A stretch of 64,000 nucleotides of DNA, from the NCBI RefSeq assembly GCF_905171775.1, contig NC_053490.1:87198286-87262285 (forward strand), written 5' to 3'. The stretch comes from Rana temporaria (Eukaryota > Chordata > Amphibia > Anura > Ranidae). The position numbers were made by a program, and so were the translations under genes. Shown here in pieces: positions 45,765 to 57,241 of this stretch. The notes under the pieces were generated by a model that worked only from the letters and a program-made list of their open reading frames with translations, had not been told where the DNA came from and did no database searches. Numbering within the stretch: the stretch's first letter is position 1; each line of letters starts with the position of its first letter.

Positions 45765-46256
45765 TTAAAGCGGATGTGCCATTAAAAAAAAATATTAAAA
45801 GCCAGCAGCTACAAATACTGCAGCTGCTGACTTTTAATATTAGGACACTTACCTGTCCTGGAGTCCAGCGCCGTCCGCAGCAGAGGATGAGCGATCGCTC
45901 GTCTCTCTGCTGCTCCCCCCGCCATCCTCAGTGAGGGAACCAGGAAGTGAAGCGCTCCGGCTTCACTACCCGGTTCCCTACGGCGCATGCGCGAGTCGCG
46001 CTGCGCCCGCCGATTGGCTCACACGCTGTGTGCTGGGAGCCGAGTGGACAGACGGGAAGTCGGGAAACGGGGGACAGACGGGAAGTCGGGAAAAACCTGT
46101 CTTTTGCCCGAGACGTGTGGCCGGAAGTGGGTGCAAATACCTGTCTTTAGACAGGTATCTGCACCCCCCTCCCCCTGAAAGGTGTCAAATGTGACACCGG
46201 AGGGGGGCGGGTTCCGATCAGCGCGAGTTCCACTTTAGGGTGGAGCTCCGCTTTAA
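45765..46256. mobile_element. TTAA-flanked MITE (AGCGGA family)
   Basis: TTAA at 45765-45768 and 46253-46256 flanks AGCGGATGTGCC ... GTGGAGCTCCGCTT. It shares AAAAGCCAGCAGCTAC, GCGCATGCGCGAGTCGCG and a CCTGTCTTTAGACAGGTAT-type hairpin position with the copy at 15218. Frames of 60-87 codons are incidental. Confidence 0.88.
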
Positions 46257-46515
46257 TCAGTTGGCTCCTTTTCTGATCACGTGACCTATGCCATGGTGTT
46301 GGTCATTTGTGCTCTGCTGACATTGCATGCTGAGATATTGTCTTACCCGACAGAATCTCAGACTTCACTTTTTATATTACAAGACTGAGCAGCTTCAGAT
46401 GATGACCGCTAGTGTCCCCGCCCTGCACTGGGCATGTATAAGACCCACCCGCCACATTATTAGTGAGTTGGTGTCTCGTGGTAGTACAAAAATACCAAGA
46501 AAACAACATGGCTGA

Positions 46516-46784
46516 AGCCTCGTACACACGACCGAGAAATTCGACGGGCGAAACACATCGTTTTCCTCGTCGAGTTCCTTGTCAGGCTGTCGAGGAACTC
46601 GACAAGCCAATTTTCTCCATTCCCGTCAAGGAAATAGAGAACTTGCTCTCTTTTTGGCTAGTCGAGTATCTCGAGAGTTTCCTCGACGAAAATGTACACA
46701 CGACCGGTTTCCTCTGCAAAAAAATATCTCCCAGCAAGTTTCTTGCTGGTTTTTGCCGAGAAACTTGGTCGTGTGTACGAGGCC
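46516..46784. mobile_element. GGCC-ended MITE, family A
   Basis: Ends AGCCTCGTACACACGACC and GGTCGTGTGTACGAGGCC carry a perfect TGA duplication (46513-46515 and 46785-46787). The interior is almost collinear with 3331, in the same orientation, making these two the closest pair in the window. Confidence 0.9.
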
Positions 46785-46787
46785 TGA

Positions 46788-47356
46788 TTTGTTACTGCTC
46801 AAAAGAATAACCCCCTACAGGTTCATTTTCTAAAACTTCGATTTTTTTAACCAAAGTAATTAATTGTTTTTATTCTTAGAACTAGGTGCTTGCTTTTCGT
46901 TTGACTGATAATGGAGAGTGATCGCAGTTCGGCTTCATGTTTTTTTCAGATGGGGAAACAAGTTTTGGGTTTCCCTAAAAAAAAATTCAACGTGCAAAAG
47001 CATCATCTGCCCTCGTCCCGTAAGGGCTTGGCTACATATTCGGTGCCCAGAAATGGTCTGAGATCAGTCAAAGAATTGCCTGCTGAATTAGATCGATTGT
47101 CAGTTATATAGGTGAGCTGTGAGAATGGAATAATGGGGCTGTCATTTCTGTAGGTTCTAAGCCTTTCATCCTGATTGACTTAACTGCCTATTAAGTCCAA
47201 GCCCTGGAATAAGCATATAACTGATGAAGTCTAAAAAGTGTGAATTGCCATGCTGCAAATGAGAGACTCCTTATGTAGGGCACCCAGGATCAGAATGACA
47301 GCAGTGACAGCTCCATATTTTTGTTCTCATGGATTTCCCTGAAGCCTAACTGAACT
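46788..47356. other. Intergenic DNA, nothing recognised
   Basis: A 66-codon frame at 46911-47111 has no recognisable domain. No repeat ends were found. Confidence 0.4.
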
Positions 47357-47706
47357 TTAAAGTGGTATTAAATCTAAAAGCAAACATTTATTATGTTGCA
47401 GCTTACCAATTCTTAGAGGTGATGGCTACATTAGTTTCCTATTTTTAGGCTTAGTTTCTTCTATTTTTTGATCTGATGAACCAGCCAGCAGGTCTGTTGT
47501 TTTTCAAAAGCACAGCTTTTTCAGCTCTCCAGCAGAATGTATCAGTGTACATGGATGAGACAAACCACTTAACACTGGCAGGGGTGAATACAATGATCTG
47601 CTTTTATTTATTAATGCAAAACCTTTATCCCAAAAAGAAAAAAAACAGCTGTAACTGATCATAAAGTGTGAGCTGGAGTTTAGCTTCAGTTTGCTAGTGG
47701 TTCTAA

Positions 47707-47968
47707 AGCCTAGTACACATGGGCTAAATATCGGGCGGCATTGGCTTCTTTCGAAGGGGCATGACCGAAAAAGGTTAGAGGCTGAGAGCGCTGACTGGAG
47801 TGTTCTGGCAGGGGGCTGTCCCTCTGTCAGAACACAATAGCTTAGTGGGGGAGATTGCTGTACTAACATTGAATTGTTAGTAGAGCGGCTTCTCCTGAGC
47901 TCTTCAGTTTTTATTTGTTCAGCCTGCTGGGTTGAATGAAAAGAAAAACTACTAGTGTGTACCAGGCT
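47707..47968. mobile_element. GGC-like MITE (TAGTACACATGGGC), nested
   Basis: Ends AGCCTAGTACACATGGGC and AGTGTGTACCAGGCT are inverted with TAA/TAA-type flanks. The interior (GTCAGAACACAATAGCT, GTACTAACATTGAATTG) resembles 31100-31240, where a second, incomplete copy may lie. Confidence 0.7.
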
Positions 47969-48065
47969 TTAATCTGCTAATACATTTAACACTAGCCCCC
48001 TGACTGACAGTGGTGCTGCCTGCTGTGCCCCCTGTACTCAGTTCTCCCGAGATGTGTCTCACTAA

Positions 48066-48372
48066 GACCCCTTTCACACTGGGGTGCCTAAAAAATGCTT
48101 CCCCTGCAGCCCCAGTGTGAGAGCCCGAGTGCTTTGCCACTAGAGCGGTACGCTTGCAGGATGCTAGAAAAAGTCCTGTAAGCAGCATCTTTCGGGTGTT
48201 GTGGGAGCAGTGTATACACCATCCTCCACTGCCCCTGCCATTAAAATCAATGGGCACCGCTGCCAAAGCCCTTTGCGGGTGCTTTTAACCCTTTCCTCAG
48301 CCCCTAGCGGGGGTTAAAAGTGCCCTGCTATCGGCGGTAAAGCGCTGCCAATGCCCCAGTGAAAAAGTAACC
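48066..48372. mobile_element. GGTC/CCTTTCACAC-type MITE, nested
   Basis: The left end GACCCCTTTCACACTGGGG and the degenerate right end CCCCAGTGAAAAAGTAACC have TAA flanks (48063-48065 and 48373-48375). The interior contains GGGTTAAAAGTGCCCTGCTA and an inverted partner. Confidence 0.75.
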
Positions 48373-49029
48373 TAATACATTAGGTGTGTTACTGGGCAGA
48401 TCACCAGGTGAAAACATAGGTACCAAGCTAATGATTGGTAAGCTGCAATATAATACACTTTTGGTTTTGGGTTTAATACTGCTTTAAATCGGCTAAATAC
48501 ATTCCAGATTCAGGAGAAAAGTCTGTCTGGTATAAGCATGCTGCAAAAAAAGACCCCTATTCTCTGTGTAAAATAAAGGTTTACCTGCAGAGGTCCAACA
48601 TACCCCATGTTGAGTCAAACCTACAACCTTCCAATCAGCAAAGCTCATGCTCCCTATAGATTGGAGAATTTAAGTTTTGACTCGGTGGGGAGCATGTCAG
48701 ACCTTTGCAAATATACCTTTGCTTTCACTTAAAGAAGAATAGTCCTCACTCTACAGCATATTGGCAGGGGACAGCCCTTTCTTCTCAGGCTGTGGCTCCT
48801 TTCTAACGAAAACAAACTACATATACAGTAATGTATGTAGGCTGAACACCCCATTGCTGCCCACAAGGCAAAAATGTGCTGAGGTGTGTTCATTTTGATC
48901 ACCTCCAAATAGAAAATTGGACACACATGGTGGACTTTTTTCAACCTTGACTACTATGTAACTATGGATAATCTTTTCCAGTCAGTTTTCTGATCGTTTT
49001 CTAATCTTTTAATGAGATTGTCCACATGT

Positions 49030-49199
49030 GGGTTGATTTACTAAAACGGGGCAGGGCAAAAACTGGTGCACCTATACATGGTAGCCAATCAGCTTCTAAC
49101 TTCAGCTTGTTCGATGAATCTTTGACAAAAGAAGTTGATTGGTTTCTATGCAGAGCTGCACCCGATTTTGCACTGTCCAGTTTTAGTAAATCAGCCCCA
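49030..49199. mobile_element. MITE with GGGTTGATTTACTAAAAC ends
   Basis: Ends GGGTTGATTTACTAAAACGG and CCAGTTTTAGTAAATCAGCC and the CTTCAGCTTGTTCGATGAAT centre place it with 7692 and 32161. Confidence 0.88.
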
Positions 49200-49258
49200 T
49201 GGTGTAATTATACAATCCGTTGTACTTTGAAACAATATATTTCCATGTATGGTCCTCT

Positions 49259-49731
49259 TAGGGCTGGGCGATTTTGGCCCAAAAAATCTGCGATTTTAAA
49301 AAAAAACTTGATTCACGATTCAAATCAAGATTTTTTTTCTTAATGGACACCGTGCCGGCAGGAGTTTTTAGGTGAGGCTTTGGCCTAGTCCACCGCGATC
49401 CTGGGAAAAGGTAGTGAGGCCGTGGCTTTGGCCTAGTCCACCGGGATCCTGGGAAAAGAATCCTGCCCGTAGCTTTCCGTGATCCTGGGAAAAGGTAGTG
49501 AGGCCGTGGCTTTGGCCTAGTCCACGGGCGTCTGGCCTTGCGGCCTTTTACCAGGATCGCGGCGAGCTGCGGGCAGGATTTTTTAGGCGAGGTCGCGGCT
49601 TCGGCCTAGTCCGCAGAGCGCCAGTCCTATGGAATTTTTTGGGGGGAAAAAATCGATTTGGTTAAAATCTTAATCGATTTGCCCTTGCAGGTCGATTCAG
49701 ACTTTAAATCGATTTTTTTTCCCCAGCCCTA
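49259..49731. mobile_element. Complete non-autonomous hAT element (TAGGGCTGGGCGATTT)
   Basis: Ends TAGGGCTGGGCGATTTTGG and AAATCGATTTTTTTTCCCCAGCCCTA are flanked by an 8-bp duplication with one difference (GGTCCTCT 49251-49258; GTTCCTCT 49732-49739). The centre is a GC-rich array with a unit of about 48 bp (GGCTTTGGCCTAGTCCACCG, GATCCTGGGAAAAGGTAGTG). Confidence 0.9.
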
Positions 49732-49739
49732 GTTCCTCT

Positions 49740-51325
49740 ACATTCTACTGAATCTCATATAATTCTGCAATGGGTATTTGAGTGTAGCATATGTAGCCAA
49801 GCCCTTATGGTTCCACCTTCCATTACATTCCTTAGTAATTGAGCGCTGATACCCTGGGCATTAACCCTTTTGTTACCAGATCACCATGACAAGTGTTACA
49901 TCCTCATTTTACAATCAGGGCAGTGTGATGTATGAGAAAAGGGGCATCAAGAACACAGACGTTTTTATATTATTGAAATAAATCAGATCCAGGGCATTTG
50001 TTGCAATAAGTCCCTAATGAAGAGGAAAAAGAAAGGGCTGTGACATCCTGGAGATAATGTACATCTTTGTCAGGACGCAAGGGATTAAAAATACACCTGC
50101 GCGGCGTGCCTCATTTCCGAGGTGGTAATTGGAACCGAGGAGTGAAAATAGAAATGGTGACGCAATAAGGTGTATGCTGTAATAACTGTTTCAATGCTGG
50201 AAGTGTTAAATGTGCAAGTCATTGTGTTTTGTTCTGAGCCCATTGAGCGGTCATTCGGTAAGGTGAAACGATCTTCTTGCAGCGATGATGTATTATTGAT
50301 TGATGCTTGCTAGTTTCTGGTCAAAGTGTCCTTTTTTTATCTGAGCCTTCCAAAAAGTGCTATCTTGAAGGATGGTTTTTAATGGCAAACTTTTTACTTC
50401 CATGTTTAGCTGTTAAAATGGGACCAAAAAAGCAAACCGGGACTTTACCCTGATCTTCCACAAGACAAAATAGATGCGCTGTATGTCACTTTTACTGTAC
50501 TCTGACTGTATTTTTCTATTGTGAAAACTGCATTTGTGTCATACTAGCATGTATAGCCAGTCTGCAGAGGTGAGGTTGTATAGATGCCATCTTTCAGCTG
50601 TTTTACTACAATATTACAATGCATTTTGTGCTGATATGATAATAAGATGACATCCTGAAAGTCTAAGCCTGGTGATCACATCAGTAAATGTATATAGTAC
50701 TAAGTTATATATCAAAGCTGGACAAGGTGCACTGCTGTCTGATATTAAAACTTTGCATTTGAAGTGACTGAGGGAACAAGGCCTTGCTGTTAAATGGCTC
50801 CAGTCTTTTCTTTGCAGTTGGCAGTTCTGCTAACTGAATCCTTTAAGTTGCCGGTATCCCTATATTCTATGCCACAAATCTGCAGCAGTGCCGTTTACTA
50901 TGCTCTCTGCCATGAGTGGGAGGTTGCAGAGCACAAAACCATATGACAAAGGTCAGAAATCCTATCCAGAGAGCCTGCTAAATCTGTCTTTGTCGGACTG
51001 TATACTGCAGTGAACTGAGTGACTTTAGCATAACGGTAATAATTGATTATTATCGAAGCTAGAAGCAAATAATTGCAGGAAATATGAGCTTACATTGTGG
51101 TAAAAAAAAAAGGGTCAACCATTTATCTCACCAGCTGTCATTTTTTTTGAGGCACATGGCACCCACATCCTGTTTATTCCTGTTTATTTGTTTATTTAAA
51201 AATGACAAAAGGTTTTAGGCATTTAATACTTCTTTAGTGTAGGTTTGAAAGAAACCTGTGCTAATACTTCCGAAGATTAGATTCAACTAAACGCTCAAAT
51301 AAAAACGAATTATATATATATATAA
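49740..51325. other. Repeat-poor intergenic stretch
   Basis: This is one of the longest parts of the window without a recognisable mobile element. No coding exon is visible, so it is a candidate for conserved non-coding sequence by comparison with other frogs. Confidence 0.4.
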
Positions 51326-51327
51326 AA

Positions 51328-51868
51328 GAAGTATTGAACACGTCACTATTTATGGTCATTATAGTAAAACTATGTTCTTCCACTTCCAGATTATGGCCCC
51401 AACAGTGCTCACTGGAACATTCAGACGTTTAGAAATCCTTCTGTAACCAACGCCATCAGTATGTTTTGCAACAATAAGGTTGCGAAGGTCTTGAGAGACC
51501 TCTTTGCTTTTACCCATCATGAGATGTTTCTTGTGTGACACCTTGGTAATGAGACACCTTTTTATAGGCCATCAGTTGAGACTGAACCAGCTGATTCTAA
51601 TTTGCACTGAGAAGAGGCAGGATTGCTTTCTAATTGCTGATAGATTTCAGCTGGTGTCTTGGCTTTCCATGTTTTTTTGCACCTCTCTTTCTTCATGTGT
51701 TCAATACCCTTTTCCCTGTGTCATTCCATTTTATTATACTTAATTTCTGAACTTATTTTTTTTTTTTTTGTATGTATGGATTACATGGGTTGTTATCGAC
51801 ATGTGTCATATCGATAGCACCTTTAAAAATATATTTACCTATAAAAATGTTGACGTGTTCAATACTTA
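51328..51868 (-). mobile_element. Deleted Tc1-like element with transposase N-terminus
   Basis: Inverted ends AAGTATTGAACACGTCA (near 51330-51346) and TGACGTGTTCAATACTT (51851-51867) are flanked by TA-rich microsatellite. On the minus strand, 51370-51515 reads MGKSKEVSQDLRNLIV followed by GVGYRRISKRLNVPVSTVGA, a Tc1 transposase DNA-binding helix-turn-helix. The catalytic domain is deleted, leaving a 540-bp non-autonomous copy. Confidence 0.85.
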
Positions 51869-51884
51869 TTTTACTGTGTGTGTG

Positions 51885-51885
<1 letters not shown>

Positions 51886-51929
<44 letters not shown>
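51886..51929. repeat. TA microsatellite
   Basis: A run of TA dinucleotides, with a GTGTGT start, follows the Tc1-like element directly. Confidence 0.95.
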
Positions 51930-51931
<2 letters not shown>

Positions 51932-51944
51932 CACCAAACATATA

Positions 51945-52173
51945 GGCCCCTTTCACACTACCGCGACTTCACCGCAATTTCGTGGCCGCGATTTCAGGAA
52001 ATGCCTGTGTAAGTGGCATCAAAATCGGACTAAAGTAGTGCAGGGACTACTTTGAAGTCGGAACAAAGTCGTACTAATATGAATGGTTGTCATTGGAAAT
52101 CATGGGAAACGACTTGTCATGTTACTTTGCCATCACAAATCATGGGGCAAGTCGTATAAGTGTGAAAGGGGCC
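51945..52173. mobile_element. GGCC-ended MITE, family G (CCTTTCACAC)
   Basis: Ends GGCCCCTTTCACACTACCGC and AAGTGTGAAAGGGGCC are inverted with ATA/TTA at the junctions. The interior shows ATTTCGTGGCCGCGATTTC and GACTTGTCATGTTACTTTGC. Confidence 0.82.
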
Positions 52174-52259
52174 TTAAAGGGATTTTAAATGAAAAAGGGG
52201 TCCTACCCTGTTCCTATGGCTCTTAATAGACTATAGCTATCAATTTAGCTTCAATGCCT

Positions 52260-53441
52260 TTAACCCCCTCAGTGGTATTCCCGAGTCTGGCTCGGGGGTA
52301 GAATTTTAGAACCAAAACCGGTAACCCCGAGCCAGACTCGGGATCGCTCGCAATGTACACAGGCAGGGAATTACTTACCTTGTCCCTGGATCCTGCGATG
52401 CCTCCCTGCTGTGTGATCGAGCTCTGTCCTCGCTCGATTCACACAGTGCCTGTGTGCCGCTGAGCTCCGTTCCCTGCGACCTTACGACACACGGGGGCGG
52501 AGATCGGCGCCAAATTCAAAAAAGTAAATACACACAATACATGCAGTATACTGTAATCTTATAGATTACAGTACTGTATGAAAAAAATACACACCCGTTC
52601 TGTCCCTAGTGGTCTGCCCTGTGCCCTACATGTACTTTTATATAATAAAAACTGTTCTATCTGCCTGGAAACTGGAGATTGTCCATAGCAACCAAAAGTG
52701 TCCCTTTACGTCAAAAGTGGTTTAAGGCTAGGTTCACACTGCTGCGAATTCAAAATCGCGGTAAAATCTCGATTTTACCGCGATTTCACGGGTGCAATTT
52801 TGCCGCGATTTCGGCCGCGATTTAAGAGACATCTGTGCAGGGTTCAATGTAAATCGCGGCCCGAAATCGCAAAAAGTAGTACAGGAACTACTTTTTGAAA
52901 TCGGTGCAGCGCCGCAGATGCGGCGTCGCACCGATTAGGACAGTGCCATTGCCGGCAAATGCCGCCGATTTGAGATGCAATTTGACATGTCAAATCGCAT
53001 CTCAAATCGTACCCTGTGTGAACCAGGGCTCAGAGCAGCTAAAAAAAAGCGATAATAAATTAGAATCACTTGCAGAATTGAGCGATAGCGATTTGTGGGG
53101 AAATTCGTTATCAAACAATAAAAGTAATGACAGCGACAATTCCTGCAACTGAGCAAATTTCAGTGTTTTTGATTTGATTACATTATTGAATAATTTTTAT
53201 TATAATTACATTATTTTTTGTTATAATTATTTATAGTTATTTATTATATTATAATTTATGATTTTGTTTTTCAAACTTTATCATACCCGGGATGTCTACT
53301 AGACTCTGGTTTGGACAGATTTAAGTGAGTTATTCCTAAGAATTACAGGCCTACAATGTAAAACGTCAAATTTCCTTGCAAAATAATGGTACCGCTTTCA
53401 GCACCTAAAATCTGAAATAATCATACCGCCAGGGAGGTTAA
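52260..53441. mobile_element. TTAA-flanked element (CCCCCTCAGTGGTATTCCC), with nested MITE
   Basis: TTAA at 52260-52263 and 53438-53441 encloses ends CCCCCTCAGTGGTATTCCC and CATACCGCCAGGGAGG. Near the left end, CCGAGTCTGGCTCGGGG and CCCGAGCCAGACTCGGG form a further hairpin. No transposase is found. The element is interrupted at 52726-53029. Confidence 0.8.
52726..53029. mobile_element. GGC-ended MITE, family H (GGTTCACACTGCTGCG), nested
   Basis: Ends GGCTAGGTTCACACTGC and TGTGTGAACCAGGGC are inverted with TAA (52723-52725) and TCA at the junctions. The interior repeats ATCGCGGTAAAATC and GATGCGGCGTCGCACCGAT. The left terminus resembles the copy at 63758. Confidence 0.8.
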
Positions 53442-54138
53442 AGAGCACCATGATGTTTTCATGTAAGAACAAGTTAAAATGACATTTTTTGCACCTCTGA
53501 AAATTACCATTTTGGGTATGAGGGTCTTCAAGGGGTGATGGGTTTAAGAATGTGTCCGACTTTTACAATGAAAACCCCCTTTGAGAAAAAACTTTGCACT
53601 TTTTTCAAACAATGTAAAATTTTCACAATGGCTCCCAGCAAAATGAAATTGCCTTCTTTTAGTTTTGCATATTTTGAATGCATACAATATCCAGAGCAAT
53701 GGCATCTCTGAATAATGAGATGTTATGAATGTGAATGTTGATTTCAGGGCATCAAGTCTTTGGACTGTATAGATTGTAACAAAGTTACAATTCTGCCAGC
53801 TGAGTTCAGTTAAGTGAACAACAGAAAAACGAATTATCCATTGTTATTTTTTTTATAACATGGTGCAACAAGAAATGTACTTTAGTAATCATGCATCAGA
53901 TTGTAGTTGTCTCTTATTAAAGCTAAATTTCTGAACTGAATACATCATTAAATGTATTTTTTAATGCAACAGTGCAAGTACATGAATTTGATTTGGTATC
54001 ACCCTCTTTTGTTATATATTATATTATATATTCCCTTGTACAACAGAACACAGACCATGGGAGGGAGAAGCAGTGCAAAGAGCTGTTGTACTTCAGTGCC
54101 CATGTGCAAAGACAGAACTTACTGATGGGAGTTAAGAG
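53442..54138. other. AT-rich intergenic DNA, nothing recognised
   Basis: No repeat ends or coding sequence were identified. Confidence 0.45.
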
Positions 54139-54141
54139 TGA

Positions 54142-54372
54142 AGCCTCGTACACACGACCGAGGAACTCGACAGAATCCATCAAGAAACTTGGTGGGAGAG
54201 CTTTTTTGCAGAGGAAAACGGTCGTGTGTACGTTTTTCATCTAGGAAACTGTCGAGAAACTCGACAAGGCAAAAAGAGAACAAGTTCTCTTTTTCCTCGA
54301 CGGGAGTCTCAATTTCCTCGTCGTGTTCCTCGTCGGGCTGGTTTTCGACGAGAAACTCGAGTGTGTGTATGC
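54142..54372. mobile_element. GGCC-ended MITE, family A, decayed right end
   Basis: The left end AGCCTCGTACACACGACCG is intact, with TGA before it. The right end is degenerate (GTGTGTGTATGC, then TAA). It is shorter than other family A copies and has an altered order of CTCGAC blocks. Confidence 0.75.
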
Positions 54373-54722
54373 TAAGAAACCCGCGCATGCTCAGAATAAA
54401 GTATGAGACGGGAGTAAAAGTAGCATTTGTATTGGAGATAACACATTTTTCACGCTATAACAGACTTAAAAGTGCAAATCGTCTCTTGCACCACGTGAAA
54501 GCCTTCTATACTATTAAAAAATTGTTTAGGTGCTCAAATTGGCTAGAGTTAGGTTAAGAACACACTGAAAGCGTTAGTGTTGCTTCTCTCCAAAGATAAA
54601 GCCTCATGTCAAGTCTGGATGCATTAGAAGCCTTTCATCGCCCTCCCATTTAAGTCTATGGTAACGGGCCGGCATGTGGTTGGGGAGTGTTTTCAGTGCA
54701 GCTACACATTCGTACATTGCAG

Positions 54723-55121
54723 TTAAAGTGGTTGTAAAGGCAGAAGTTTTTTTTTATCTTAATGAATTAATGCATTCTATGCGTCCGAGATTCTCCTTCC
54801 TGATTGGCTGAGAAACAGCAGTGGTGCCATTGGCTCCCGCTGCTATCAATCAGTCAGCTAGCCAAACAGCAGAGAGAGTGTCAGGCCGGGTCGGGGCTCG
54901 GTGTCTGAATGGACACAGGGAGCTGTGACTGGGCACAAGTGCCTCCATAATATGCTGTTTGCTGTGGTGGCACTGAACAGCAGGCAGGGGCCAAGAGCAC
55001 AGAAGAGGGACCCGAGAAGAGGAGGATCCAGGCTGCTCTGTGCCAATCCACTGCAACAGAACAGGTAAGTATAACATGTTTATTTTATAGGGAAAAAAAC
55101 TTGACTTTACACTCACTTTAA
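54723..55121. mobile_element. TTAA-flanked MITE (AAGTGGTTGTAAA)
   Basis: TTAA at 54723-54726 and 55118-55121 flanks AGTGGTTGTAAAGGC and TTTACACTCACT. It is a diverged relative of 30105, sharing the TTGTAAAG end and a GAGAAGAGGAG-like centre. Confidence 0.75.
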
Positions 55122-55200
55122 TAATAGACATTTGTGGTGCAGCTTTAAAGAGGAAGTAAACCCTGATGAGGTGAGGAAATTTTTTTTTTATATATATATA

Positions 55201-55485
55201 TATATATATTTTGGGGGGATATTTATAATAGCAAAAAGTAAAAAATATTGAATTTTTTTCAAAATGATCGCTCTATTTTTGTTTATAGCGCAAAAAATAA
55301 AACCGCAGAGGTGATCAAATACCACCAAAAGAAAGCTCTATTTGTGGGGAAAAAAAGGACGCCAATTTTGTTTGGGAGCCATGTCGCACAACCGCGGAAT
55401 TGTCAGTTAAATCGACGCAGTGCCGAATCGCAAAAAAGGGGCAAGGTCTTTAACCTGCATAATGGTCCCGGTCTTAAGTGGTTAA
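55201..55485 (-). mobile_element. TTAA-flanked MITE (CCACTTAAG family), one end only
   Basis: The end TTAAGTGGTTAA at 55474-55485 and the internal landmarks (TGATCAAATACCACCAAAAG, AAAGCTCTATTTGTGGG) show a copy in the opposite orientation to 16263 and 33159. It stops at a TA microsatellite on its left (55190-55209), so only the first 280 bp survive. Confidence 0.85.
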
Positions 55486-56030
55486 ACTGTAGTTGGTAAG
55501 TTGCACTGATGGGTTGGGTTGCTGATTAAATGTATTTGACATTGCCCATGGTCAGAAATTGCGACTGTGCCAACATCCTTTTCAGTCCTCTTTCATAGGA
55601 GCTGATGCAATTAACTGCAGAATGTATCTCCAATGCATTGAATTGTCCAAAAAAAGTTAATGCATTTAAAGCAGAGGGAAGGTGGAGCCTAAAGAGGGAC
55701 CTTTCAAGCCAACTATGACATTCTGATGCATATCAAAGCATATTACAGTGGAAGTTCAGTAAAAATCCACAGCTGACACATATATAAGTGAACCAGTTTA
55801 CCTGCCAAAAATGTCTTATTGTGTTCTGTGATTCACACACCTGCCACACTGTATAGTTAGAGGGTGACAACACCATTCAGTTACAAAAATGCTTCATTGT
55901 TTATAATAAGTATATGTATGAAAACAGTTTGCAAATTGTTAAAGTGGAACTTTAGTCTGAAAATTGCAGGTTTAGTTATGTAAAACATTAAAAATAAGTG
56001 CCTGTACTGTTCAAAATCCAGTAATACACA
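55486..56030. other. Intergenic DNA, nothing recognised
   Basis: GTTAAAGTGGAACTTTAGTC near 55939 resembles the left end of the TTAA elements, but no right end was found. Confidence 0.4.
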
Positions 56031-56280
56031 GGGGTTGATTTACTAAAGGCAAATAGACTGTACACTTTGCAAAGTGCAGTTACACTCTGCAAGTGCAGTT
56101 GCTCCAGAGCTTAGTAAATTAGGTAAAGCTTCACTTTGCAAAGAATACCCAATCACGTGCAAGGAAAATAAAATAAACTTGATTTTGCACATGATTGGAT
56201 GATGGAAGTCAGCAGAGTTTCTGCTCATTTACTAAGCTCTGAAGCAACTGCACAGTCTACTTGACTAGTAAATCAACCCC
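56031..56280. mobile_element. MITE with GGGGTTGATTTACTAAAGGC ends
   Basis: Ends GGGGTTGATTTACTAAAGGC and GACTAGTAAATCAACCCC are inverted. The interior contains AAGTGCAGTTGCTCCAGAGC and its complement GCTCTGAAGCAACTGCAC. A stray piece of a related element (GCAAAGTGGATTTGACTTTA) follows at about 56396-56428. Confidence 0.8.
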
Positions 56281-56487
56281 ACTGTCTTACTTTGCTCTGC
56301 ACATGCTCAGTTACTCTCTAGTTTTAGGCACTGTGCCGAATTTGTAGAGGCCGATCTGGCTTTTGTAGAGGCTGTTAGCACAGTTCACTTGTAGTGCAAA
56401 GTGGATTTGACTTTAGTAAATCAACCTCATACTTACCTGCATGCTTCAGCATCATGTGAAGCTGCAGTTGTCCCATGTCAACTCTAA

Positions 56488-56953
56488 GGCCCCATACACA
56501 CGGGAGGATTTATCCGCGGATACGGTCCAGCGGACCGTTTCCGCGGATAAATCCTCTCGAGGATTTCAGCAGATTTTAATGCGATGGAGTGTACTCACCA
56601 TCGCATTGAAATCCACGCCGAAATCCTCTGGCGATGACGTGTCGCGCCGTCGCCGCGATTATGACGCAGCGACGTGCGCGACGCTGTCATATAAGGAATT
56701 CCACGCATGCGTCGAGTCATTACGACGCATGCGGGGGATCCCTATACAGACCAGCGGATCCATCCGTTGGGATGGATTCCAGCAGATGGATTTGTTTGGC
56801 ATGTCAGCAAATATTCGATCTGCTGGAATCCATCCCAGGGGAGAAATATCCGCGGAAACAGATCCGCTGGAGTGTACACACCATAGGATCTATCCGCTGA
56901 AACCCATTTGCTGGGATTTTTCAGCGGATGGATTCTATCGTGTGTACGGGGCC
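56488..56953. mobile_element. GGCC-ended MITE, family D, inverted relative to 24165
   Basis: Ends GGCCCCATACACACGGG and TCGTGTGTACGGGGCC are flanked by TAA (56485-56487) and TTA (56954-56956). Most of its length is the reverse complement of 24165-24655, including the GC-rich GTCGCCGCGATTATGACG centre. The 252-codon frame that begins upstream and crosses it is not a gene. Confidence 0.9.
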
Positions 56954-56956
56954 TTA

Positions 56957-57238
56957 GATCTAGAACTGAGCGATCACATTCAGTTCTCAGTCTGCTCAGA
57001 GCAGTGGCTGTCCGTCACCGCTCTCTGCTCTGCCCTCCAGCACTCACTGGAGTGCTGGGCTGGGGAGGGGTGGGAGCGACTGGCTCAGTCTCAGCTGCAC
57101 GCTGAGAAGCAAAGCCAGCTGTCAATCAGACAGCTGGGTGGATGCCAAAAATATTGTCAGGATTCTTTCAGAGCTCTGTTAGCTTACAGTGGGCAGTAGC
57201 CTGCTATAACCTGACTCTGGGTCACAGGAGAATGAAAG
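56957..57238. other. Intergenic DNA, nothing recognised
   Basis: There is a G-rich stretch near 57054-57075 and no supported feature. Confidence 0.4.
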
Positions 57239-57241
57239 TAA

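Larger units (their letters stand above)
47357..48487. mobile_element. TTAA-flanked element carrying two nested MITEs
   Basis: TTAA at 47357-47360 and 48484-48487 flanks ends AAGTGGTATTAAATC and GTTTAATACTGCTT. Inside are GGC-type elements at 47707 and 48066. The right part shares ATGATTGGTAAGCTGCAATA with the remnant near 23087. Confidence 0.75.

Noticed and set aside
56441..57199. 252-codon open frame, the longest after GPR12
   Set aside because: It runs through the family D MITE at 56488-56953 and its frame comes from the palindromic GC-rich interior. The inverted copy at 24165 gives similar frames. No protein domain is visible.
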